Below the pieces are notes generated by a model that did not search any database, had not been told where the DNA came from, and was given only the letters and a program-made list of their open reading frames with translations. A stretch of DNA of 64,000 nt from UBA4416 sp040387555 (lineage in GTDB: Bacteria > Bacteroidota > Bacteroidia > B-17B0 > Aurantibacillaceae), in assembly GCA_040387555.1 (NCBI GenBank), contig JAZKDO010000005.1:434001-498000 (forward strand). Reading direction: 5' to 3'. This document shows, in pieces, positions 1 to 9,470 of this stretch (positions are counted from its first letter, which is position 1; each line of letters starts with the position of its first letter). Both the position numbers and the translations under genes were made by a program.

Positions 1-2654
1 GCGTCAAGGAAAATAGAGTTACTTGTTCCAGCGCCAACTAAAGAATAACCAACCGGGTAAACCCATGCGTAGGCGGTAGCATTTGAAACCGCAGCTATCG
101 AGTAATTAATATTTGTAGATAATGGACAAGTTAAATTAGATGTGGATCCGGAAATAAATCCGGCGGCACCTGGTAATGGATTCACTGTAATTGGTTTATT
201 TTTAATTCCCCCTATGCCACAGGTATTGGTTCCAAACGCACTGATAGTACCAGATACCGCTGAATTTCCATAGCTTACGGTAATGGTTTTTGTATTTAAT
301 CCTCCAATAATATTTGCCCCGTTTGGTGTTCCCCAAGTATAGGATATGGCATTATTTAAATTGTTGGCAACGTAAATCACGGCATTTTCTCCCTGACAAA
401 TTGTGTTACTTCCCGTAATGGTTGGTGCAGTAGTGGGCAATAAGCTAGCAGTAACACTCAGTGTTGTCACGGAGCTAAAACCACAAGTGTTAAAGGCAGA
501 AACTTCAATATTACCGTTGCTTGCTGTAGCCGAAAAATTTGCAGAAACGGAACTTGAAGTGCCTCCAGTATTTTGTGTAACCCCTGAAGGAAAGGTCCAG
601 TTATAACCACTTGCAGTTGTTATTGTTGCGGTTGAATAAGGTTCAGCTGTTTTACCCTGACACACGTATGTATTGCCACTAATTGACAATGGAGCTGATG
701 GTGTAGTAATTACGTTTATATAATTTGTTTTTGTTTCGGTATCAAGACCTGCAACGCTATTAATAGTGAGCGTTACTGTTTTTAAGCCTATTGAAGAGTA
801 TGCTACGGAAACAATTGAAGAGTTAGATACTGAAGGCGTTGCAGTTGCGCCAAAACTCCATGTATAAGAAGTAGCACCTACTGAAGTGCTTGTATAGGTA
901 ATTGAAGAGCCAACACAAGGAGATGTGTTGCTGGCTAAGAAATCGGCATCGGGGTTGCAACTTGCTGACCCGTTGATATTGGTAATAGTTACAGTTGAAT
1001 TACTTGCAGGACAAACGCCATTTGTTACTGTCCATACAGCTGTTACTGTTTGATTGTTTAAAACGCTTAAGTTAGCATTAGGGCTGGTAGTTGGTGATAA
1101 AGCGCCTGCAACAGCGGAACAATACGTCCAAGCTCCAATGCCTACTACAGGTGTATTAGCTGCCATACCAAAGAGGTTGTTACAAATCAATTGGTTAGGA
1201 CCCGCATTAGCTGTTGTAGGAACATCATCAAAGTTAACCAGTAAGGAAGAATTCGCTCCACTTCCACAACCATTTAAATTACTTCCGTATACTTTTACAT
1301 TATAAGAGTTTGCGGTTACACTGAAATTAACGGTGATTGAATTCGTATTGGCTCCTGCAGTTATAGTTGCATTCGGTGGTAACGTCCAGTTATATGCAGT
1401 TGTATTGGCAATTGGTGGAACTGTAAATAGAACACCGTTTTTAACTTTACATAGGGTTGTTGTTGCTGTTGATATAGTTCCTGCCGCTGCCGGAATTCCT
1501 TTTACAAGAACTGTAAATGTTCTTACTGACTGATTATTGTTCGGTCCTGCATCATCAGCATATACTGATATGATAGCAGTTCCAGACAGTCCTGCATTTA
1601 CATTAAAACTTAGAAGTCCTGATGTATTTGGATGTGAATATGTGATTGTTGGATCAGGAATGAGCGCTGTGTTATTTGAATACGCAGTTATCGATACCGT
1701 CTGATTCTCAACACTGCTGCCATCTCCAATGCCGGAAAGAGAGATGGTTGTAGTAGGAGCATCCTGACAAAGAGTATAATTTGATATGCTGTTTAAAGTA
1801 GGAGCATTATTATAAGTTGAGAAACTTTGAGAATCATAAGAAAAATAGTTATAACTATTATTTGTGGATGATCCTGTACCATTGATCGAGTAGGCTCTTG
1901 CCCAATAAGAGGTTGCGGGCTGCAAGTTTGATAAGTTTAAAGTTCCTGTAGCAGAATTGAAGTAGCACGAGTAATTCATTGTACCCGTGCCGCCAACCTG
2001 CGCACCATTTCCGAAAATTGTTGATGGAGAATAATATGTTCCGTCCACAGGGGCTGAACCAATAATGGTTTTATCTCTCACACTTATCATACTCCATGTA
2101 GCCCCTGTGCCAGTAACATTAAATGTTGCAGTAGTTGCGGAACTTCCTATTAAAGAAAGTGTTGGAACAGAAGTTGGCTCAGTAGCCAAAGTATAATGCA
2201 GTTCGCTATTGGTTGAAGAATAAGTTGTTTTAACTAAATAACCTGTTTGGATACAACTAGATCCAAAGTATGATGTACAACCGTAATTATAGGAATAAAC
2301 TATTACCTCATAATTAATATTTGGAACGAGTCCGGTTATGGTAACAAAATTAGACGCCGATCCTTTGTAAACCACATAGTTTGAATTTCCAAGACTAGAT
2401 CCTGAGCCATAAACAGTGCTTGATGAATAACTTGACATATTTGCATTTACAGGAGCGCTTACAGCACTGGCCGCAGGCTTTATAATAACCAGTTCATAAG
2501 CGCCACTTCCGGATGACCAGTTGGCTTTTACTGACGAAGTTGTTATGTTTGTAATTGTCACATTTGATGCCTGTGTTGCAGGCGTTGTTATGGCAATTTG
2601 TCCAATTGATATGGAGGTTAAAAGAATGAATATTGTAGATAAAAGTTGTTTCAT
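1..2654 (-). CDS. Large secreted repeat protein (FN3/PKD-like), C-terminus outside the window
   Basis: The frame is open from an ATG at 2654-2652 to the window edge, about 884 codons, with no stop found on reading it through. It begins with a signal peptide (MKQLLSTIFILLTSISIG). Serine/threonine/asparagine-rich beta-sandwich repeats follow: FN3-like segments in the first 200 residues, then segments with the cadence of PKD and Ig-like domains, for example YTWSFG near residue 595 and TYTWGTPNG and YNWTFPSG further on. This composition is typical of Bacteroidota adhesin-like proteins exported by type IX secretion, but the sorting domain that would prove it lies beyond the window. Function unknown; probably a cell-surface or secreted structural protein. 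Several open frames on the other strand here are shadows of it. Confidence 0.85.
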   Translation of the reverse strand, partial: MKQLLSTIFILLTSISIGQIAITTPATQASNVTITNITTSSVKANWSSGSGAYELVIIKPAASAVSAPVNANMSSYSSSTVYGSGSSLGNSNYVVYKGSASNFVTITGLVPNINYEVIVYSYNYGCTSYFGSSCIQTGYLVKTTYSSTNSELHYTLATEPTSVPTLSLIGSSATTATFNVTGTGATWSMISVRDKTIIGSAPVDGTYYSPSTIFGNGAQVGGTGTMNYSCYFNSATGTLNLSNLQPATSYWARAYSINGTGSSTNNSYNYFSYDSQSFSTYNNAPTLNSISNYTLCQDAPTTTISLSGIGDGSSVENQTVSITAYSNNTALIPDPTITYSHPNTSGLLSFNVNAGLSGTAIISVYADDAGPNNNQSVRTFTVLVKGIPAAAGTISTATTTLCKVKNGVLFTVPPIANTTAYNWTLPPNATITAGANTNSITVNFSVTANSYNVKVYGSNLNGCGSGANSSLLVNFDDVPTTANAGPNQLICNNLFGMAANTPVVGIGAWTYCSAVAGALSPTTSPNANLSVLNNQTVTAVWTVTNGVCPASNSTVTITNINGSASCNPDADFLASNTSPCVGSSITYTSTSVGATSYTWSFGATATPSVSNSSIVSVAYSSIGLKTVTLTINSVAGLDTETKTNYINVITTPSAPLSISGNTYVCQGKTAEPYSTATITTASGYNWTFPSGVTQNTGGTSSSVSANFSATASNGNIEVSAFNTCGFSSVTTLSVTASLLPTTAPTITGSNTICQGENAVIYVANNLNNAISYTWGTPNGANIIGGLNTKTITVSYGNSAVSGTISAFGTNTCGIGGIKNKPITVNPLPGAAGFISGSTSNLTCPLSTNINYSIAAVSNATAYAWVYPVGYSLVGAGTSNSIFLD

Positions 2655-2751
2655 GTTAGATGAATTTTGATTTTGCGTGTCAAAAATATAGAAAAAATTC
2701 TGATAAATATCCAGAAAGTACTAACAAAAATGAGGTAAAATGTTAAATCGA

Positions 2752-3321
2752 CTATTCCGCCCAACGGAAACTACTAATTTCAAGTCCTGCCAGGTCAAGC
2801 GCACGGTCAACCACAGTAGATGCTAGTTCTTCAAAAGTTTTTGGATTGCTGTAAAATGATGGAGAAGCAGGGCAGATAATTCCGCCGGCCTGGGTAACCG
2901 TTTGCATGTTATTGATGTGAATTAAACTATAGGGCGTATCACGGATCATTAAAATTAATTTTCTTCTTTCTTTTAAAATAACATCTGCTGCCCTTGTGGT
3001 TAAATCATTACTAATACCTGATGCTATGCGAGCCATAGTGCCCATACTGCATGGGCAAATAATCATAGTATTGTATTTTGCTGAGCCCGATGCAAACGGT
3101 GCATAGAAATTACTTTTATCGTAAAAAGTAAACTTACTATATTTATTAAAATCTTCGTTCCCTAATTCAGTTTTCCAAACATCCTTTGCATTATCACTCA
3201 TCACTATTCCCACCTGTTCTATCTGTTCAGTTAGTTGCGATAATTTATCTAACAATACTTTGGCGTAAATACTTCCGCTTGCGCCGGAAATGGATACAAT
3301 TATTTTATGTTTCTTTTTCAA
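2752..3321 (-). CDS. ubiX: Flavin prenyltransferase UbiX
   Basis: 189 aa, full length for the UbiX/Pad1 family. UbiX makes prenylated FMN from FMN and dimethylallyl phosphate, the cofactor of UbiD-type decarboxylases (menaquinone/ubiquinone or aromatic acid metabolism). The flavin-binding loop SGASGS is at residues 12-17, the CSMGT loop at 91-95 and the conserved ERRKLIL segment at 118-124; all are family hallmarks. The start overlaps the stop of the upstream outer-membrane protein gene by 4 bp (ATGA), so the two are co-transcribed. No ubiD partner is visible in the window. Confidence 0.93.
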   Translation of the reverse strand: MKKKHKIIVSISGASGSIYAKVLLDKLSQLTEQIEQVGIVMSDNAKDVWKTELGNEDFNKYSKFTFYDKSNFYAPFASGSAKYNTMIICPCSMGTMARIASGISNDLTTRAADVILKERRKLILMIRDTPYSLIHINNMQTVTQAGGIICPASPSFYSNPKTFEELASTVVDRALDLAGLEISSFRWAE

Positions 3322-3980
3322 TTTTTTTTCTTTGGTATAACACGGTAACTCAATGTGAACTCTAAGATATTATTATAATAGCCTTTATTAAATGTTCTGG
3401 CAATAATATTATTGTAGTAGACAGCCTGTTTAATCCTGTTTGGTCTTATTGTTACAAAAGAATTACTGCTTCTAAAATTAACGAACCATTTCGGATTAAT
3501 GTTATAACCCAACCCAACTTTTACTGAATAATCAAATTTTTGAAAAGGAAATATGCCGGTGTATACCATGTACTGATCGCCTTCATAGTAATTAATTAAA
3601 TAAGCGGCAGAGAGGCCCGCATCAAAAATAAATTTTTGTTGAGTGTAAGTAATTAAAACAGGAACTTCTACGTAATTTAAATTTAAATAATAAGCTGTGA
3701 GATCATTTTTTGCAAGATTTTGATTTTTTCTTGCGCCTTTTTGAATAAATAAAAATGACAGGCTCATACTCGCCTTTTCAGTAAACACCGTTTCAATTCC
3801 GATCCCAGCGATACCGCCTAATTTATGAAAACCACTATAAGCATCTCCATGAACCTGCGATGGTGAAACGCCAGCCGTTAGCAGCATATGAAAAACATCA
3901 CCCTTTTTTGCTACAGGAAGCTTTTCCTGGCTGAAAAAAAAGAAAGGAAAAAAAATAAGTATGATTATAAAGAATTTCAA
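3318..3980 (-). CDS. Outer-membrane beta-barrel protein (PorT/porin-like)
   Basis: 220 aa. It has an N-terminal signal peptide (strongly hydrophobic, ending FFFFSQ) and then alternating amphipathic strands rich in Y/F/N, ending in an aromatic-rich C-terminal strand, as expected of a small outer-membrane beta-barrel (PF13568-like, the group that includes PorT). It probably sits in the outer membrane. Whether it is PorT itself (type IX secretion) cannot be decided by eye; many paralogs exist in Bacteroidota. It is translationally coupled to ubiX, a pairing with no obvious functional logic. Confidence 0.7.
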   Translation of the reverse strand: MKFFIIILIFFPFFFFSQEKLPVAKKGDVFHMLLTAGVSPSQVHGDAYSGFHKLGGIAGIGIETVFTEKASMSLSFLFIQKGARKNQNLAKNDLTAYYLNLNYVEVPVLITYTQQKFIFDAGLSAAYLINYYEGDQYMVYTGIFPFQKFDYSVKVGLGYNINPKWFVNFRSSNSFVTIRPNRIKQAVYYNNIIARTFNKGYYNNILEFTLSYRVIPKKKN

Positions 3981-4002
3981 AACAGTTTAAAGATACTAAA
4001 AT

Positions 4003-4380
4003 CTAAATAAATTGTGCGATCCATTCAAGTGCTTCCTCTTTGGAATTAAAGAATTTGGTAGGCCTTTCTGGTTTGTAAAATTTTAGATAAAAATTTCCCA
4101 ATACTTTTTGAGGAACAGAACTTAAGATAAATGCGGATGCCTTAGAATATGGCATGTTAACATTTTTTGAAATATATTTTAAAGTTTCAATATTTGTAGT
4201 CGAAAATAAACTACCTGATACGAGAGTGGGAAGGCGTTTACCGCTGACTTCTTTCTGCGCGGCTTTAATTAATTCTATTTCCGCTATGTTTATTTCAACC
4301 TTGTCTTTTACTTCCAGTTCATAATAGCCCTTTTCGTTCAGACGAAGAGTGAATATATTATTTGTAATGGTTGTTGGCAA
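4003..4380 (-). CDS. STAS/SpoIIAA-like small protein, tandem paralog 2
   Basis: 125 aa, cytosolic, no signal peptide. It is clearly paralogous to the 130-aa gene just upstream (15 bp apart). They share the N-terminal strand motif GYYEL/GYYLI, an AQKE(V/L) helix, TNIE.L in the middle, the line AFILSS, and a near-identical FYLK-x-YKPERPTKFF segment close to the C-terminus followed by an ALEW/ALIW helix. Alternating strands and helices and the length fit a STAS-like alpha/beta domain (similar to DUF7793-type proteins), but that is a fold guess. No catalytic residues recognised. Function unknown. Confidence 0.72.
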   Translation of the reverse strand: MPTTITNNIFTLRLNEKGYYELEVKDKVEINIAEIELIKAAQKEVSGKRLPTLVSGSLFSTTNIETLKYISKNVNMPYSKASAFILSSVPQKVLGNFYLKFYKPERPTKFFNSKEEALEWIAQFI

Positions 4381-4395
4381 ACTGGATGTTATAAT

Positions 4396-4788
4396 TTAAT
4401 GTGTTGTAAAATTTTTTAACCAGATAAGTGCGGTGTAAGTATCCGTGAAAAATTTAGTTGGGCGTTCAGGCTTATTAATCTTGATGTAAAAATTAGCGAG
4501 TATTCTTTGCGACATCGAACTTAACACAAAGGCATCAGCAAGGGAATACGGATTAAAAGCTTTTTTTGCCAGAGTATTTAATAATTCTATATTGGTAGAT
4601 GCTTGTTCAGTGCATATTACCAAAGAAGGTATGATGTTTGCCCCAAGCTCTTTTTGAGCCCTCACGAGTATTTTAAGATCGTCAACAGTAAATTCATCTG
4701 CACCAAATACCTTGATGAGGTAATAACCCGCCTCATGGATTTCCAGTTCAAAATTATGTGTTGTTATTTTCTTTGATGCACTTACCAT
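4396..4788 (-). CDS. STAS/SpoIIAA-like small protein, tandem paralog 1
   Basis: 130 aa, first gene of the duplicated pair. Same layout as its neighbour: GYYLIKV strand, AQKELG helix, STNIELL, ADAFVLSSMSQRILANFY, then KPERPTKFF and a terminal helix. The retained KPERPTKFF block in both copies suggests a conserved functional surface. The two copies differ across most other positions, so the duplication is not recent. Probably an operon of two. Function unknown; STAS-like domains often regulate by protein-protein contact, which is only an inference here. Confidence 0.72.
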   Translation of the reverse strand: MVSASKKITTHNFELEIHEAGYYLIKVFGADEFTVDDLKILVRAQKELGANIIPSLVICTEQASTNIELLNTLAKKAFNPYSLADAFVLSSMSQRILANFYIKINKPERPTKFFTDTYTALIWLKNFTTH

Positions 4789-4862
4789 AAACGTTTTGGT
4801 GTTGATAGTTAGTTAAAAATACTATTATTTTTGACATCTCCTAATTGTTTTCGGTAAGCGCC

Positions 4863-4892
4863 AAAAAAATCCCCCGGTTTTGAGGCGGGGGA
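4863..4892 (-). terminator. Rho-independent terminator of pruA
   Basis: GC-rich stem: 4870-4876 pairs with 4886-4892, with a 9-nt loop. On the minus strand it is followed by seven U residues (complement of 4863-4869). It lies 15 bp after the pruA stop. Confidence 0.85.
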
Positions 4893-4906
4893 GTGTGTTT
4901 GTTACA

Positions 4907-6538
4907 TTAATCTGCTTGTAAAAAAGGATATTTATAATCTGTAGGAGGTGTAAAGGTTTCCTTAATCGTTCTTGGTGATACCCATCTTAACAAATTAATC
5001 TTGGCGCCCGCTTTATCATTGGTTCCACTGCCTCTGGCACCGCCAAAGGGTTGCTGCCCAACAACTGCTCCGGTACATTTATCATTGATGTAAAAATTAC
5101 CTGCTGCGTTGCTCAATTTCTTTGTGGCTAATTCAAGCGCATAACGATCTTGACCTAATATAGCTCCTGTTAAAGCATAAATGGATGTAGAATCTACTAA
5201 CTCCAATGTTTCTTCAAATTTGTCTCCATCGTAAACAAAAATAGTTAATACAGGCCCGAATAATTCTTCACACATAGTTACATATTTCGGATCTTTTGCC
5301 ACGATGATCGTTGGTTCAATAAAATACCCTTTGCTCTTATCGTAATTTCCGCCGGCAATTACTTCAACATTACTATCTTTTTTTGCTGCATCGATATACG
5401 TCGCTAATTTGTCAAAGCTTTTCTCATCGATTACAGCATTGATAAAATTCGTAAAGTCTTCTGTTGGTCCCATCTTCATGTCTTTCAAATCAGCCAAGAC
5501 GTATTTTTTTACTTCTTCCCATAAATTGGAAGGAACATATGCGCGGGACGCCGCTGAACATTTTTGTCCCTGATACTCAAACGCCCCTCTTGAAATAGCC
5601 ACTGCCAGTGATTTTGTTTCCGCTGATTTGTGAGCCATGATAAAATCTTTTCCACCCGTTTCTCCAACAATGCGCGGATAAGATCTGTATTTGTGAATGT
5701 TTTTACCAATTGTTTGCCATATGTTCTGGAACACTTCCGTACTTCCTGTAAAATGAATTCCTGCAAAATCTCTATGATTAAATATCACCTCTGCTGCATC
5801 TGGTCCGCTTGGGTAAATTAAATTAATAACCCCGGCCGGTACACCAGCTTTCATGAAAATTTCCATTAATACATTAGCGCTGTAAACCTGAGTGTTACTT
5901 GGTTTCCAAACTACTGTATTCCCCATCATAGCACAGCTTGTTGGTAAATTACCTGCAATGGCTGTAAAGTTAAAAGGCGTTAACGCATAAATAAATCCTT
6001 CCAAAGGCCTCCATTCTAAACGGTTCCATACACCCGGACCAGAAATTGGTTGTTCTGCATAAATTTCCGTCATGTATTGAACATTGAATCTTAAAAAGTC
6101 AATGATCTCGCAAGCACTATCAATTTCGGCCTGGAATGCGTTTTTACTTTGCCCTAGCATTGTAGCCGCATTTAATTTGGCTCTATAAGGTCCGGCAATT
6201 AATTCAGCTGCTTTTAAAAATATACTGGCTCTGTGTTCCCAACTTAAATTAGCCCATTGCTCTTTTGCCGCTAATGCGGCATTAATAGCCTGTTCTACAT
6301 GGCTTTTATCGCTTTTATGAAAATGCCCAAGTACATGCTGATGATCATGTGGCGGATGAACGCGGGAAAGCACATGACTTTCCACTTCTTTACCACCAAT
6401 ATACATCGGAATATTTATTTCTTTGCTGCGCAGTTCGGCAAGCATAGCCTGTAATTCTTTACGCTCAGGGCTTCCGGCCGCATAGCTTTTAATAGGTTCA
6501 TTAATCGCAACCGGTACTTTATAGATTCCTTTAGGCAT
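4907..6538 (-). CDS. pruA: L-glutamate gamma-semialdehyde dehydrogenase (P5C dehydrogenase)
   Basis: 543 aa, the length of the stand-alone eukaryote-like P5CDH common in Bacteroidota. It oxidises glutamate-gamma-semialdehyde (from proline or ornithine) to glutamate with NAD+, in the cytosol. The aldehyde dehydrogenase hallmarks are visible: FTGS at 263-266, the general base in GETGGK (Glu293), and the nucleophile in GQKCSAASR (Cys327). A C-terminal GGARGSGTNDKAG substrate loop is typical of P5CDH. Single gene with its own terminator; no proline dehydrogenase gene in this window. Confidence 0.95.
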   Translation of the reverse strand: MPKGIYKVPVAINEPIKSYAAGSPERKELQAMLAELRSKEINIPMYIGGKEVESHVLSRVHPPHDHQHVLGHFHKSDKSHVEQAINAALAAKEQWANLSWEHRASIFLKAAELIAGPYRAKLNAATMLGQSKNAFQAEIDSACEIIDFLRFNVQYMTEIYAEQPISGPGVWNRLEWRPLEGFIYALTPFNFTAIAGNLPTSCAMMGNTVVWKPSNTQVYSANVLMEIFMKAGVPAGVINLIYPSGPDAAEVIFNHRDFAGIHFTGSTEVFQNIWQTIGKNIHKYRSYPRIVGETGGKDFIMAHKSAETKSLAVAISRGAFEYQGQKCSAASRAYVPSNLWEEVKKYVLADLKDMKMGPTEDFTNFINAVIDEKSFDKLATYIDAAKKDSNVEVIAGGNYDKSKGYFIEPTIIVAKDPKYVTMCEELFGPVLTIFVYDGDKFEETLELVDSTSIYALTGAILGQDRYALELATKKLSNAAGNFYINDKCTGAVVGQQPFGGARGSGTNDKAGAKINLLRWVSPRTIKETFTPPTDYKYPFLQAD

Positions 6539-6642
6539 AGTGTTGTTTTTTTAGCGGAACGAAGGTAATTTTTTTTAGATACACGGGAAAGTATTTCAGG
6601 TAAAAGATAAGTTAAATCTCCTTAATCTTGAATCCTTTACCC

Positions 6643-6673
6643 TTGGTCATTTCCCCTATTTTTTCTATCTTTG
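6643..6673 (+). promoter_or_regulatory. Bacteroidota-type promoter upstream of the ABC-F gene
   Basis: A -7 element TATCTTTG (TAnnTTTG consensus) at 6666-6673 is preceded at the right distance by a weak -33 element (TTGG, 6643). It lies 20 nt upstream of the ABC-F start codon. Confidence 0.55.
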
Positions 6674-6692
6674 CCGACTAAATTTTTTAAGC

Positions 6693-8321
6693 ATGATTTC
6701 TGTTTCTAATGTGAGTTTGCAATATGGCAAACGTATTTTATTTGATGAGGTAAACGTAAAATTTACTCCTGGTAATTGTTATGGATTAATTGGTGCGAAT
6801 GGTGCTGGTAAATCTACGTTCATGAAGATTCTTTCAGGCGAAATAGAACCTAATAAAGGTCAGGTAAATATTTTACCGGGAATGCGTATGAGTGTACTGA
6901 AACAAAATCACTTTGAGTTTGATGAGTATACAGTATTAGATACAGTGATGATGGGAAATAAGCGCCTTTATAACATTATGAAGGAAAAGGATGCCATTTA
7001 TGCAAAACCTGATTTTAGCGATGCGGATGGGAACAAAGCGGCAGAGTTGGAAGCGGAATTTGGCGAAATGAATGGTTGGAATGCTGAAAGTGATGCGGCT
7101 ACGTTATTGACCAACGTGGGAATTCCTGTAGAATCCCACTTGAAATTAATGAAAGATTTAACCGGAAAAGATAAAGTAAAGATCTTGTTAACTCAGGCTA
7201 TTTTTGGTAACCCTGATATTTTATTGTTGGATGAGCCTACCAATGATTTAGACGTAGAAACAATTTCATGGTTGGAAAATTATTTAGCTGATTTTGAAAA
7301 CACAGTGATTGTGATTAGTCACGATCGACATTTTTTAGATGCAGTGTGTACTCATACCTGCGATATCGATTACAGTAAATTGAAAACATATACTGGTAAC
7401 TATAGTTTCTGGTATCAGATGAGTCAATTGGCTTTGAAACAACGTAGTGATGCCAATAAAAAAATGGAAGATAAACGTACCGAGTTACAGGATTTCGTTC
7501 GTCGGTTCAGTGCTAATGCCAGTAAATCAAGTCAGGCTACGTCCCGTAAAAAATTATTGGATAAATTAGTGATTGATGAGATCCCTGCCAGTACGCGTAA
7601 ATATCCGGGTATTATTTTTAAACAGGAACGTGAAGCAGGAGATCAGATTTTGCACATTGAAAATTTAACCAAATCAAATGCGGATGGTGTTTTATTTAAG
7701 AATGTGAACATCAATGTTGCTAAAGGAGATAAGATTGCATTCATTGCCAAAAATCATTTAGCAATCACAGCCTTATTTGATATCATTAATGAAGAAGATA
7801 CACCGGATAGTGGCTCTTATAAATTTGGAACCACCATTCATAAAGGGTATCTGCCAAATGATAATGCGAAGTATTTTAAGGGCGATATGAATTTAATGGA
7901 TTGGTTAAGGCAATATTCTTCCAATAAAGATGAAAGTTACGTTCGTGGCTTTTTAGGAAAGATGTTGTTCAGTGGGGAAGAGGTGATGAAAAAATGTTCT
8001 GTTTTATCGGGAGGAGAAAAAGTGCGTTGTATGACTAGTCGTATGATGCAGGTAAATCCTAATATGTTAATCTTGGATGAGCCAACTAACCACTTAGACC
8101 TCGAAAGTATTATTGCTTATAACGATGCTTTAAAAGATTATACTGGTGTTGTTTTATTAACTTCTCATGATCATGAGTTGATGCAAACCGTAGCAAACCG
8201 GATTATTGAATTAACTCCAAACGGAATCATTGATAAAAAAATGACTTATGATGAATATCTGGCTAATGACGGTGTGAAAGAACAGCGCATGAAATTGTAT
8301 GGATCTATGGCTAAAGCATAA
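6693..8321 (+). CDS. ybiT: ABC-F family ribosome-associated ATPase (YbiT-like)
   Basis: 542 aa, two fused ABC ATPase domains without membrane segments: the ABC-F family, soluble translation factors acting at the ribosomal E site. Domain 1: Walker A GANGAGKST at 34-42, signature LTGKD at 156-160, Walker B with DEPTNDLD at 180-187. Domain 2: a degenerate Walker A (around AKNHLAITALF), intact signature LSGGE at 438-442, DEPTNHLD at 462-469. The charged interdomain linker lies around 240-310. The degenerate first signature and second Walker A are, as I recall, usual for this YbiT-like subfamily, so not damage. Exact ribosomal role unproven; antibiotic-protection ABC-F proteins have longer linkers. 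Confidence 0.9.
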   Translation: MISVSNVSLQYGKRILFDEVNVKFTPGNCYGLIGANGAGKSTFMKILSGEIEPNKGQVNILPGMRMSVLKQNHFEFDEYTVLDTVMMGNKRLYNIMKEKDAIYAKPDFSDADGNKAAELEAEFGEMNGWNAESDAATLLTNVGIPVESHLKLMKDLTGKDKVKILLTQAIFGNPDILLLDEPTNDLDVETISWLENYLADFENTVIVISHDRHFLDAVCTHTCDIDYSKLKTYTGNYSFWYQMSQLALKQRSDANKKMEDKRTELQDFVRRFSANASKSSQATSRKKLLDKLVIDEIPASTRKYPGIIFKQEREAGDQILHIENLTKSNADGVLFKNVNINVAKGDKIAFIAKNHLAITALFDIINEEDTPDSGSYKFGTTIHKGYLPNDNAKYFKGDMNLMDWLRQYSSNKDESYVRGFLGKMLFSGEEVMKKCSVLSGGEKVRCMTSRMMQVNPNMLILDEPTNHLDLESIIAYNDALKDYTGVVLLTSHDHELMQTVANRIIELTPNGIIDKKMTYDEYLANDGVKEQRMKLYGSMAKA

Positions 8322-8338
8322 ACATTTTTAAAAATACC

Positions 8339-8373
8339 AAAGCGCTGTTGGTATATGCCAGCAGCGCTTTTAT
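8339..8373 (+). terminator. Rho-independent terminator of the ABC-F gene
   Basis: Long stem: 8341-8351 pairs with 8358-8368 (one G-U), extended by A-T pairs, with a 6-nt loop and a T-run. 18 bp after the stop. Confidence 0.88.
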
Positions 8374-8454
8374 TTTAGTATTCTTTAAGAATCCCGAAAT
8401 CAAAATTCTATCCAAATTTTCTGTAACTTTCCATTCATAATAAGTTATACTTTC

Positions 8455-9393
8455 ATGCCCATTATTTTTCTTCTTATTTTGTTTATGGGGTTTTCATTTC
8501 CGACTCTTGCTCAGTTATCGGAGCAGGAACGAAATCATTATGCAAAGCTGGAAGATTCATTGAAACACATCCAGCAAAGAGTGTTTTTTAGTAAAAAAGA
8601 AGCCAACCGTTTTGCTGCCAATAAAGAATTCATCGCTCTATGGAATGAAGTATTGAAGGATGAAAAATCAATGTATTATTCTTTCGATAGCTTGAAGCAG
8701 GATATTTCACTGTTGATCGCGCCTGATAAGAAATTCAGGATCATTACCTGGAATCTCCTAAAGGATGATCAAACGCATGCTTTCTTTGGATTTATTCAGG
8801 TCAATAATTCAAAGACAATTAAAAAAGGATTATTAAAAAAGGAAACGACTTCGCAATATGAAGTATTTCCTTTGGCAGATAAATCAGCAAGCATTAAAAC
8901 TCCGGAAAATTATGTTTCTGATCCTTCAAAATGGTTTGGTATGTTGTATGTGGATGTGATTAAATCCGATGAAGATTTTTATACACTCATTGCCTGGGAT
9001 GGTAATGATAAATTAACTCAACGTAAATTTATTGATGTCCTTTCTTTTAAGCCGGATGGTACACCAGTATTTGGAAAAGATGTTTTTAAATTTCCTGGTA
9101 AGTTTGCTAAACGTATTATGTTTGAATATGCCAGCGAAGTGTCTATGTCCTTAAAATATAATCCTGTAAGAAAACAAATTGTTTTTAGCCATTTAGCACC
9201 TAATACGGAAGATCAAACATTAGAGGGTCAATTTCAATATTATGGCCCTGACGGTAGCTATGACGCCTTATCTATGAAAAAAGGAAAATGGGTATATGAA
9301 CCCGCAATCGATATTCGAAAAGATAAGGATAAAACAGATAACGTTAAAAAACCTGAGCCCAAAAAACAAACGCCTGTTTATAAACCTAAGTAA
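8455..9393 (+). CDS. Secreted protein of unknown function
   Basis: 312 aa. The signal peptide (residues 1-20, ending LAQ) is followed by a charged helical region with SLKHIQQRVFFSKKEANR and then a beta-rich middle (RIITWNLL, HAFFGFIQV, YTLIAWDGNDK). The C-terminal 30 residues are low-complexity and rich in K, D and P (KPEPKKQTPVYKPK). The WNLL..DDQTHAFFGFIQV block, GMLYVDV and LIAWDGNDKLTQRK look like conserved strand motifs of a family seen in Bacteroidota, but I cannot name it. It lies 53 bp before an OmpA-type protein and may be co-transcribed with it. Likely periplasmic. Confidence 0.75.
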   Translation: MPIIFLLILFMGFSFPTLAQLSEQERNHYAKLEDSLKHIQQRVFFSKKEANRFAANKEFIALWNEVLKDEKSMYYSFDSLKQDISLLIAPDKKFRIITWNLLKDDQTHAFFGFIQVNNSKTIKKGLLKKETTSQYEVFPLADKSASIKTPENYVSDPSKWFGMLYVDVIKSDEDFYTLIAWDGNDKLTQRKFIDVLSFKPDGTPVFGKDVFKFPGKFAKRIMFEYASEVSMSLKYNPVRKQIVFSHLAPNTEDQTLEGQFQYYGPDGSYDALSMKKGKWVYEPAIDIRKDKDKTDNVKKPEPKKQTPVYKPK

Positions 9394-9470
9394 GTTTAAA
9401 AAAGAATAAATATGTAAGTGTTGAACAAGATTAATCTTTCTACTTTATGCCTGGCTTAATTCAAAAATAT

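Noticed and set aside
403..1533. Several + strand open frames of 66-83 codons
   Set aside because: They lie inside the continuous minus-strand repeat-protein frame and have no protein-like features of their own.
6693..8321. Degenerate first signature and second Walker A of the ABC-F protein as a sign of inactivation
   Set aside because: As I recall, both are normal for the YbiT-like subfamily, and the other motifs are intact.
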